Source of the DNA: Sipunculus nudus
Taxonomy: Eukaryota; Annelida; Sipuncula; Golfingiida; Sipunculidae
Length of the DNA stretch: 64,000 nucleotides
Assembly: GCA_026874595.1 (NCBI GenBank)
Contig: CM049316.1
Location: 8,322,339 to 8,386,338 of the forward strand
Direction: 5' to 3'
Part shown: positions 42,401-54,400 of the stretch, in pieces
Numbering within the stretch: the stretch's first letter is position 1
Layout of the letters: each line of letters opens with the position of its first letter
Notes under the pieces: model-generated
The model's input: the letters and a program-made list of their open reading frames with translations, nothing else
Database searches by the model: none
Told to the model about the DNA's origin: nothing
Translations under genes and position numbers: made by a program

Positions 42401-45400
42401 CACATTTTCTCAATTTTTGAGACAAAGTGGTCAGGCTGTTAAAGGGGAAAAAACCTTGGCCGTTAGTACTAGAAATTTCTAACATTACATCCAGGGAGGT
42501 CCTTGGCAAATATCCCTGGAAACTGAAATTAGGTCATACTGATCTAGATTTGTGAATTATAGGAGAAAACATAATTTTAAGCACTCATTGAGTCAGATGA
42601 GGCACAAAATGTACCCATTTGGCCAAAAATCCTCATACATGACTTTCAAGGAGGTCAATACAAAATCTCCTTTGAAAGCTGAAATCATTTCACTTTGACC
42701 CATATCCTGCAAGCTGTGTGAAAGAACATGATTTTTACACTCTATTTGTCAGTTTGTCACAAATGGTAGTAGCTGGATGTAGAATAAGGTCACTTTAACC
42801 TATATCTAAGATCTTTGGGCAAAATGCAAGATTTTGAGCTTTCTGGGAGTCATTTTACCAATTGTTCAGAGCTCCTTGAATTCAGCTGAGCATCATGGTC
42901 CAGGAGCCACTTGTTTTTATAATGATTTACACTAATACAGGACAAAAAAATTTGGTCACCTTAGTGTTGGTGGTCCTCGTAGCATTGTGGTCATCATGCA
43001 GACAAGATTTCACTGTACATTTTTTAGCTCAGCTGACTGTAAGTCAGCTGAGCTATAGTCGTGGTCCATTGTCTGTCGTCCGTTCGTCTGTCTAGCTGTC
43101 CGTCCGTCCGTCCGTAAGACTGGCACGTTTCAACACCATTGGACCTACGAATCTGAAATTCGGCATACAGTTAGATGTCCCCAAAATCTCCTACCATGCT
43201 GAAAATTTGGCAATAGGACTTTGTTCTTTTGAGATATTAAGGAAAAACCTCAATTTTTTATTAGAAATCTATTTTCACACTTCAGGACTGCCTAATATCA
43301 AAACCACTCATCTGGTTTTCTTCATATTTACCATAAATATTCCTCTATATAGTTCCTATATACATGCCAGAAATTAAGTCAGTATTATTTAATTTAAAAA
43401 AGTTATGGGCCCAAACATAATGGACTTTGTAAAAAAATCAGGAAAGATATTTGGTCACTTAAGAACTAAAGTGTTAAAGGTAGGGACTTTTTTTTAGTAA
43501 TACAACTTTAATTAATCAAAATTTAATTGTGTACCAAAAATTAGATAAAAATCTGTTAATTTTTTTTAAATATTGGCAAAAATATAAAATTGGTAACTTA
43601 AATTTTGCCCAACTTTGGCCACGGCACGTTTTTTTCCTGTAAGTACTGTGGATTTAATTTTCACAGCATGTACACATAAGGATTTAATATGTTTAAATCT
43701 GAAATTTGAAAATAAAAGCTGCAAAATTAGGCTAGTTATTGAATTTTTTTAGGCTCTTTTTGTATTCCCTTACATTGTCAAGCAGTCCACTTTGGTGACT
43801 GTAGGTCATTCAGTGCATGTCTCTATGCTCCCCAGGCTGTTGGCATAATGTTAGATGTCCCAAAGATCTCCTACCAAGCTGAAAACTAGGTCTTTGCGAC
43901 TTTGTTCCTTTGAGAAATTAAGGAAAAACCTCAATTTTTTATTAAAACATATTTTCACATTTCAGGACTGCCTAATATCAAAACCACTCATCTATTTTTC
44001 CTCCTATTTACCATAAATATTCCTCTATATAGTTCCTATATACATGCCAGAAATAAGGTCTGTATTATATAATTTAAAAAAGTTATGGGCTCAAACATAA
44101 TGCATTTTGTGTAAAATCAGAAAAGATATTTGGTCATTTAAGACCAAAAGTGTTAAAGGTAGGGACTTTTTTTCAGTAATATAACTTTAATTAATCAAAA
44201 TTAAATTGTATACCCAAAATTAGATCAAAATCTTTTAATTTTTTAAAAATATTAGCAAAAATAAAAATTGGTACCTTAAATTTTGCCCAACTTTGGCCAC
44301 GGCACATTTTTTTCCTGTAAGTACTGTGGATTAAATTTTCACAGCATGTGCACATAAGGATTTAATCTGTTAAAATCTGAAATTTGAAAATAAAAGCTGC
44401 AAAATTAGGCTAGTGATTGAAATTATTTTGGAGGCTCTTGTTGTATTCCCTTACATTGTCAAGCAGTCCACTTTGGTGACTGTAGGTCATTCAGTGCAGC
44501 TCTATCCACTGAGTTGAGCTTGATCAGGCTGTCTGCAGTTAATACCATACCACAGGGAGCCTTTTTCTCTGGCAACCCCCGCTCCCCCCCCCCCCCCCCC
44601 CACCCCACCCACATTCTGTTGACAGACCTGTACTATAAACTTGATGAATCTTAAAATTAACATTTTTTTCAGCAACGAGAAGTAACAACGGAGACCTATC
44701 CCCCACCCACCCCTTCAATACACAGGACTAATAAACAAGATGAATCTTATAATTTTAATGTTAAATAAATTCTTTTTGATGAGACTTGGACAATTTTGAT
44801 TGTTTTGAAGAAAAAAATTCAGGAATTTAATCCTAATATTCAAATATGATAAAATATTAGGATCTAATGTAAGTGCTAACTGACAAGATTTAAGAAGATA
44901 TAAATACTTTGTAGCATTTCATTCATATCTCTTAAAGTTGGCAGGGCCTAGATGTGAATAACACTGTTAACTTAGTATTAAAATTAGGAATATTGGTCAA
45001 ACTTTGTTGGATTAATTTTTAACTCATATGGCCATATATTTAATTTTTGAAAACTTAATTACCTTCACACATTATTTGTTTATGAAATGTTACTTTTATA
45101 TAACACTTACCATAGGCCTATTTGTTCCCTTGGTGCATCACTAAATGGTTTAGCTCATGTCCATTATTCTATGATTTACAGAGTTTCATTTTAGCAGGGC
45201 CATTTTCTCATAGCTTTTTTAATGATAATATACATGAAAAACCAAAAGAAATAAAAATATTTTGCAGTTACTAATATTTTCCAAATTTCAGCTGAGCCAT
45301 GTGACCCATGGGTCCCTTGTTTAGTAGTAGCTAGAGTCTTCACATCTTTCAGATAGCCTGTTTTATAATGGTTATTTTTATTATTGATATTCTTATCAAC

Positions 45401-48400
45401 TTATATGAAATTTTGTCAGTTTTGAAAACGTATTTATTTAACATTTAACATTTTATTTGTATCTAAATAAAAGTAAGAAATAAATTGTCAATGAAATTTC
45501 TATGTTGTAGATGTATTTGTATATATTTTATTTTAAAATATTATTAATAAAAAAAACTAATAAAAGCTGAAAGAAAGTGATATTGAATTTGTTTCACATG
45601 ACTATTAAATAGCAATACTTTAACAAACACCCTTTGCCTATTATGGTAACATGCAGGCTCATTAACAGAAAGCAAAACCTGTTTCAAAATGCTATCCTTG
45701 CTTAGGTTATAACTGCTCGCTGTTTGCCTATGGACAGACAGGATCAGGAAAGTCCTATTCCATGGTGGGATACGGCAAAAACAGGTAAGTTCTTGGCCTT
45801 AAACTTTACATATTTGTACAGTGATTATGATAAACTTTTATTAGAGCTCCCAGCTTTTGTCTAAAAATAGGAGCGGTGAAAATGGGTTAGTCAAAAGAAT
45901 TACAGATTTACAGTAAACATTACAGAGTATGACAATCAGAATCATCTGGTTTTCATTTATGAAGCAAACCCCCATAACAGGTCCCTTAACATTGCCCCCT
46001 TACTCCACCCCCCCCCCCCCCAAAAAATAAAATAAAATGAACCGCTGAATAAAACCAAACTGTTTCAAGTGAAAAAATACAAACATAATTTTGTGATCCA
46101 TCAGGACTTTTAGCTTTTCCTTATATTACGCTGTTTCTTGTCTTAAAAAATCATTATCAGACCATTTTCTATAAATTTAATATTTTTGCCTAAATATATA
46201 TGCTAGCATGAGAGTGATAAATTATTCATTGATGATTTTCTCTGGTAACAACAACTTGACTATGATAATGCAAATATGGATAGTACATATATTTATCAAT
46301 GAGAAATTAGTCTCCATGGCAAAGGAACCCAAGGTTAAAGTAGATTACCAGTGATGACCAATATACTTGCAGAGGTATTGTGCCGATCACATGTGATGAA
46401 CTATTCCAAACAATGGGTGCCAACAAAGAGTCTAATAAGGTAAGTGTAATGACAACGAGGGGTGAAACAATGCAATGATGCTCAGAAACATCAAGATACA
46501 ATGTCAGATATCACATCAATGTATGAAGATCTCTCCTGTTATCATAATGTTGACATTATTTAATCATGAGATGGAAAGTGACATCTTACCTTATATAATA
46601 GTCTCCCATTATCATATCAAGCCTGTGAAGTGAGATGTCATTGGTCAGAGATGAATAGAACAAATTGGTGCTGCTTGAGGTGCATTATCATTTTTCAGAT
46701 TTCAAATGCAAAATGATTAATAAATGATAAATATATTCATCTTCCAATATGAAAAATATTCCATCTCTTTTGTCATTTCATCACAGAATTAGATGAAATT
46801 AAATTGATAGATTACTAAGAGATAGTTATAGTTTATAGATTAAAAATAATATCATAATCTGAAAAATAACAGAGAGACTGATGTTGTTTGATATTTTGTT
46901 ATAACAGAGATATGAAGTTACATTTTCCATGCTTGAAATCTACAATGAGCAAGTTAAAGATCTGCTGTCCAAGGACAATCCTAAAGGGGGCCTGCCAGTC
47001 AGACAGAACCCTAAGCTTGGCCTGTTCTACGTACAAGATTTAAAGAAGGTCCCAGTAGGCAGCTACAAGGAGATAGAACAGCGGATGGACCAGGGTAAGT
47101 TAATTAACAAACAAGTGATTTCTTTTGGTTCTTACTGGTTTCTCAGCCAATTTACAAACTTTGTCCATCAGACGTCAAGAATACTTGCATATTATCAACT
47201 CTTGCATTGGGACTTGTCCACTCTACTTAGGCCAGACTCATCCAGGAAGAATTTTCCATGGGCCAGTTCACCCACTTGGCACAGTGGCACAGCTTTTGGT
47301 AGATGGCACTGCAAAATTTCCCAAATGATATCAGATTTCTAGGGACATGTGCAAATATTCAAAATTAACCTTCACATAGGACAAACTTTGCATTGTTTGT
47401 GACACTTCAAAAGCAAAGACAGCTATTTTTAGGGCCCCGCTTGAATAAGCAGGTGCCCTATAGTAATCACCCTGTCCATCTGTCTGTCTTTCTGTCCGTT
47501 CATCCATCCAAAAAATTGTTTACAGATGGTAACTTTAATTTAGATGAACATATGGATTATTTAGGTAGTGGTCAAAAAGCAGTTACATGAGTGTGATTTA
47601 GTGCTGCTGTCAAATATAGTTTAGCTATAAAAACTGTTTTCTGAAAAAATAAAATAAAGATTAGAAAGATTGAATGATAGGGAGTAGGCCTACAGAAAAA
47701 TGAATATTGACCTTATAAACAAAAAGAAGCTTGAATGTATACATGAATAAAAAATTAGCTTATGTCAATCAGATTTACCCGGTCACACAAATAAATTAAA
47801 AATGACTAAAAAAAACATGTTTACACTTTGTAATTCTGTTTGTTTTACTTTTACATTTTAAATATTGTAAACTAATATAAGATGATTTACTACCACTCTT
47901 AAAACCTACATAATAAATTACTTTTACATTATAAATGTTTTTTTTTTTTAGATTTCAGTTATAGTTAGAATTTTTAGAAATTTTTGTTGTAATTTTGCCT
48001 ACAGGTACAGCCAACAGGACAGTAGCCTCTACCAATATGAATGCCACAAGTAGTCGAGCACACACAGTCGTTACAATCACGTTCGACCAGATCACGAAGA
48101 ATGATGCAGGCCAGATGAACAAGAAGAGCAGTGTGATGAACCTGGTAGATTTGGCAGGTGAGTTAATTAGACATCACCAACCAAGTAAACACCTGAGTTT
48201 CTGATTTTGTTTACCTGGGTGTGTTAACATCAGTGAGTAATTCAGCTTGTGGCCAACTAGTGTTACAAATCAGAAATTTAAGTCTTGTTTTTCACTCAGC
48301 ACGCTCTTGGCTGATCCAGATTTTCATGGTGGAACAGGAAATATAAAACAGATTTGAGTAATTATCATTAAGAAAATCAGACTTAAATATTACAATAAGA

Positions 48401-51400
48401 ATAAAAAAATTAAGATTAAGATATTGCATGTAAATCAAAACTGCAAGGGTTTATGACTGAGAATGGAGATTTATGGCTAATGGAGGTCTTATTGAACCAT
48501 AATTTTTTTCCAGTGACCACATAAACTTCATACTATGATGGGATATACAAATCTGTGAGTGTTAACTGCAAGAGAGCCAGTGTTACTTACCAGTACATGT
48601 ACTGTCAATTTTGTTTTGGTTATACTTTCATAATATATCACCAAAATCACCATGACAAAGTTATGGCACTAGGTAACTTTACTTTCAATTGTTTTGTATG
48701 CATTGTCAATTGGAACTTATGTCCATAGTCTTTGTGATTAAGGGGAGGTCACATGCTAGAATGATAAAAAATAAGAATTAATTTGTCAATTAATTATAAT
48801 TCTACCATTGATGTGTGACAGGTTCTGAGAGAGCTGACAGTACAGGTGCTACTGGTGATCGACTGAAAGAGGGCGCTAACATCAACAGGTCTCTCTCTGC
48901 CCTCGGTAACGTTATCTCTGTAAGTATCCATCAATTCATCAGAGACAAAATATAAATATTTACAGCAGCAGGAATATATATTAGAGACAGTTTTTGTCCT
49001 TTTACTAGAAAAATTAAAATTGACTATGTATTTACATATTTGAATTAATTTAAATTTATTGATGATGGATGAAATTTGGAACGGAAGTGCTGATGGTTTG
49101 TGCACCATTCAGGTCACTAGTGTAGGGATTGGGAATGCTGAACAGTATTTTTGTAGGATCAAATAGTTGAACTTCTGAACCTCATTTAAACATGTATCTC
49201 TGTCACCGTGCAAAGTAAGAGTAAAATTGGCATGACCTTCAAAAAAAAAATTAATGATAGAAGTTTTACTAATATCATATAAATTATCAGTTGATGTCAG
49301 GCAGCAGTGTCACAGGTCTTGTCCTCCAGCTAAGCATCATGACCCATGGGTCACTTTTCTTTTCAGGCATTGGCTGATCTCTCACAAGGAAAGAAGAAAA
49401 TCATGGTCCCGTATCGTGACTCTGTTCTCACAAAGCTCCTAATGAACGCTCTTGGAGGTAACAGGTGAGAGGTGTACATTGTCTTCTGTTTACACACTGG
49501 GTATTGGCAGCTGCTCAAGATGGGTCAGTTTTTACTTTTAATCCATCCTAAGATCCTGTCATAAAGTGTAAAATTAAAGAAAAAAATATGCTGTGTATCA
49601 ATTTAGAGCAAAATAATTCCACTACACCCGAGAGAAACTGTGGGATGGAGAAAGAAACAGTCTCAAGGGCTAAGATTTAGAGGACACAGACTTCCGTGTT
49701 GGAAAAAGGATGAAAAGGTGGTGTACTTGTTCTAATTGTGATCATGAGAATGATGTGGTAGAACAGTAAGGATTGGGTGCCTAGGGGTCAGTTTAAATAT
49801 TAAAATACTGCATTGTCACAAGAAATGTGTTGATTTATTCATTGCTTGCCGAAAATCTTTGATTTTCTCCAAGCATGTTGGTCAGTTGCATATGTCTGTT
49901 TGTATGTTTGGCTGTACTCTACTGGCCACAGTTTTGTAGCAATCAATCTGAAAATAACAAGGTTGATTGAAATGCAACAGTCATGGAAGCCTATTGTTTT
50001 TGGTCAGTAAAGGTTCACGGTTAAGGTCATCAAAAACCATCAAATTTTTATTTTCGTTCATAATTGTCCTATCTACACAAACTACAGCTCATTTTTTTAT
50101 TAACGGTGCGCTGCATTTGAAACACTACAAAATGTGTTTTTTTTTGTCATATCTACAAAACTCTAAACCGTAGCTACATAAACTATAGCTCAATTTGTTC
50201 CTCTATACTTTCCTCAAAGGATGGTTTAGTCAGATATCATCTCAGATGTGTCAGTGTGTCAGTATGTCTGTCTGTTTTTCAGTTGTCCTCAATTTGGCCT
50301 GTTTTCTGGTTCTTGTGTCTTTCATGTACAATTCTGCAGGCCAGTTTTGCAGGAATCCTTTGGAAACTGGCTCATCTTATGTCTTAAACTAATATCTCAA
50401 AACGGATTTTTCATTTTTGGAAAATAGCCGCTAGATGACGCTGCATTTGAAACACTCCAACATATTATTTTGGCCATATCTCGAAAACTATAAACCTTAG
50501 CTACATAAATTATAGCTCAATATGTTCCTCTCTGTTTTCTTCAAAGGATGGTCTAGTCATCTGTCATCTCAGATATTTCAGTGTGTCAGTATGTCTGTCT
50601 GTTTTTCATTTGACCTCAGTTTGGCCTGTTTGCTGGTTCTTGTGTCTTACATATACCTACAGGCCATATAGTTTTGCAGAAATCCCTTGGAAACTTGAAA
50701 TCTTATGCCTTACGCTAATATCTCAAAACTGATTTTTATTTTCGGAAAATAGCTGCTAGGGGGTGCTGATCTCGAAACACTACAAGATATAATTTTTTTA
50801 CCATATCTTCAAAACTATAAACCTTAGCTACATATGTTCCTCTATTCTTTCCCGACTTGATGGTCAAGTCAGTTGTCATCTCAGATATCTCAGTATGTCA
50901 GTATGTCCGTCATTTGGTCAGTTGTCATCAAATTTTTCTCCCTACTTGTTCATTCATCTGATATATGGCTTTCCACAAGCCAGATTTTATAAACAAACCC
51001 TCTGACTGTTTTACTGTTGATATAACACCCAAAGTTCTAGAATTTCTTATGTCTTTGAGACTAGATCTAGGGCAAAGGTCTAGGGCAAGGTCACTGAAAA
51101 AATATTATTTTTCTCATAAAGTCGTGTAAAATTGTCCTGTTTTCCCAATCTATAGCTCATTTTATTGTCTTTGTATTCCCATTCTGTCTGTTTGTCCTAT
51201 TTCAATTTTTGGCAAGCGCTCAACCTATGGTCATCAAGTTGAAATATTTCTGTCTTTTATGGATGAAACAAACTTCTATGTCTACCATGTGAAACTGCAT
51301 AGACCAGATTTCAACGTTCTAAATTAACATACATTTCCAGATACAAAATGACATAGCCACATATAAGACTATTTTAACTGTCTGTGGCTTGTATTTTCAT

Positions 51401-54400
51401 TCAGCATGCACATTATTGGTTGAGTCTGATGGATAATTAGTGTGTCAGATTGAAAGAAAACTTGATACAGGAAAGAACCTTCAGAGAAGGGAATCAAATG
51501 GGGCCAAGGAATATTACCTGAAAAAGAGGAGTGAGTGCTGTTCAGGCATTTAATGGAATGATTGATTTTATTTTTTTTTTTCAAGTGGAATGAGTCTGTA
51601 GACTGTAAAAGAAGAATGTTCTACAAATAAAATGAAAAATAGGGAAAATGGTAGCCTTCTTTAAAACTGGATACTCAAATGAGCCTACTGAGGTATATAA
51701 TACTGTAGTAAAATAATGTTGTTTGGTGTAAGCACAAAGTTTCTACTGTCTAGTTAGTTGTGAGCAGGGTCTAACATACAGACATGCAGGTAAGAAAGGA
51801 ACCGGAATCATAATTGAAACATATAAGTCAGCCTCGTCTTCATTTCTTCACAAATCCTTAAAATTAAAACATCACAGGTCATCCTGAATCCCCCAGTTTA
51901 TATATATTTTCTCTCACCGCAGCAAAACCATCATGATAGCTGCCTTATCCCCAGCGGATATTAATTATGATGAGACATTGAGTACCTTAAGGTACGCTGA
52001 TCGAGCGAAGAAGATCAAGAACAAAGCCGTCGTCAACGAGAACCCAATGGACAAACTTGTCCGTGAACTAAGGGTAAGGTAACACTAAGCCACAAGAGCC
52101 CACAAGATCTTTATAAAAACATAATAATAAAACGGGATAAAATTTGTTTCTCTGGCATTGTGTGCCCATTCAGTCATTTAGTCAAAATTGGAATAGCTAC
52201 TTGGTGCCACAAGGATGCATGAATTTCATAGTGATTTAAATATGCAAAGGTAAACTAAAATATAGTCTGGGAAATATAATTATTAATCCAAAATACCAGT
52301 GTAATAAAAAATGTCATAACCTAAGTTTTATGATATATATATTGGCCTTCTGGCAGAGATAAGATGACCACAGTATGTTTGAAGTGGATCAGATGAAACT
52401 GGTTTGTTCCATGATCATGACATAAGTGGCCCAAGTACTTCCTAAAGTGGCCTCAGCCCATTCTGTTTGTCGCACAGCTGATCGAGTTAGTCAAAAATTT
52501 ATCCATATTTTTGTAGTTGTATACAGTTATCCCATAGCAATTTTTGTTGGTTTTTTTTTTTGGGTGGGGGGGGGGAGGGCAAAATTTTTATATGTATTGA
52601 ATGCAGGACCATATCTGTGTATACCCTAATAATTTGCTCTTCCGTATCCTTTTAGAACACAAGACGCTTGAGAAACAGATTTTAGTATTCCACATATTAG
52701 CAGTACTTAAGATCAACATAAAGGTGAAAAAGAAAATACAACAGAATTATTTTCAGGATTATGAATAAGTTTTTAAACATTTATGTAAGTCAGCCTTTAT
52801 AGTTCATGCATCTTGACTGTGCACTTGAGCACTCACAGTGTACCACATCAAAAGAAAATTAGGGAAGATTTTGTTTTAAGTTCACAGTATGGTTGGACAT
52901 GATCTTTGTTGTAAATTCAGTCATATGTAAAATAATATGTTTTAGCTTGATCACAGTTTGTGCTTTTACATATAGCTTTACTGCATGGATGAAACCAGTG
53001 TGTTTTTTTGCATGGTTTGATGAGTTTAATATACAAAATTATATACAGGAATTTTAAAATTTAAAAAGTAAAAAGGGTAACTGAAATGAAGTGTTATTAC
53101 CATAAAATTGTCATACAGGAAGAAAACGAAAAACTGCGAAAAGCTATGATGTCTGGAGCACTTCCAACAGAATCCAAAGGCTTATCAAAGAAAGGTATAG
53201 CCTGAGACTGCAGCGCCACATGTGCCAAACCTGATGTACTATTGCTTGCCTCGATCTTTCCATGATGACAGCTGAATATATTTGAATGTCTGCCACCATG
53301 TATATTTTGTATAATTTAGACTGCATGATTTCATTGTGGCATTGATCTTGTCACTGTATGACCTCTGTGACCTTGAATTTCTTTATTCATTATAATCATA
53401 TGAATAATATGTTGTAGTGATCACTGCATGCTTGTATGATTGTCCGTAAAGTTAAGTAAACTCATTATGCCGATATTGTCAATACACTCCACCACTTTGG
53501 TGCCTCTTGTGTGTTTTGTGTAAAACATCCTATTATCCACATATTTAATTGAAAATCATAAATCCACTGAAATCCAATATTTTGTAGATTTGGACAGTGT
53601 TTTTATGACTTGGCGAACACATCGTACTGCACTGCCATTGTCTTGCTTTGTATAGAAATCCGAGCATATCTCCAAAAATTTATATGATGGAACAGACTCC
53701 GTAAATAATGAAATTTTGTTTTTGTAGAACTTTTAAGTTCAAGTTAAATAAATAAATAGCTGCAAAATATTTTCAGTGCATTTTACCACACATGGCTGTG
53801 ACTCTTGACATGGGGCACTTAACCTCCATGTCTTTATTGATTTTTTACCCTCATATTCCCAAATTGCTCAAAATCTTAGAACCCCCAAGCAGATCCTACA
53901 ATAATGCAGTGATTACTATATCATTAACAATACTGCCTGCTTTGCTTTCCTGCTGTATATATAATGCATTTCTGGCATGCCCTGCTGTTACGTTGCTAGG
54001 AAGAGAATGAGAAGTTGAAGCAGGCCTTACAAGGGGGTTCCCTTGCCGGGGGCGGAGGTCAGGGTCTGTCTCCAGAAGGTGGGTAGTAACAGGGTCAGCA
54101 GCAAGAGGGCGCCACTCAATAAGCCCTTTCACTGAGTTGTAGATGTAACCAATGCTAAAACTGTCAGTTTTAGCACTTTTATTTCAAGGCATATTTACCA
54201 TAGAAGTTAGGCCTTTACATAAAAAACTAGATCTTTATTGCTGGTAATATTTCAACTAACATGTTTCCTGGATTAGCACTTAATGGACATGAGAAGAGTG
54301 ATCTCTTTTACTGCTAAACATATAAAAAAATACAGTAGCCTTAAATCAGATTTTTAAATATAGGTCTTTGGAGAACTTTTGTTCCATGATGCCATCTAGT

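Larger units (their letters stand above)
41733..45705 (+). other. Kinesin intron 6, almost entirely transposable elements
   Basis: From 41863 to about 45322 the intron is one F1 copy, then a MITE, then a second F1 copy, abutting with only a few bases between. Only about 130 bp at the 5' end and 380 bp at the 3' end look unique. Confidence 0.85.

Noticed and set aside
46929-47342. Open frame of 137 codons taken as a whole
   Set aside because: Only the part up to 47094 is kinesin exon 9; the remainder runs through the donor GTAAGT into intron sequence with no kinesin similarity.
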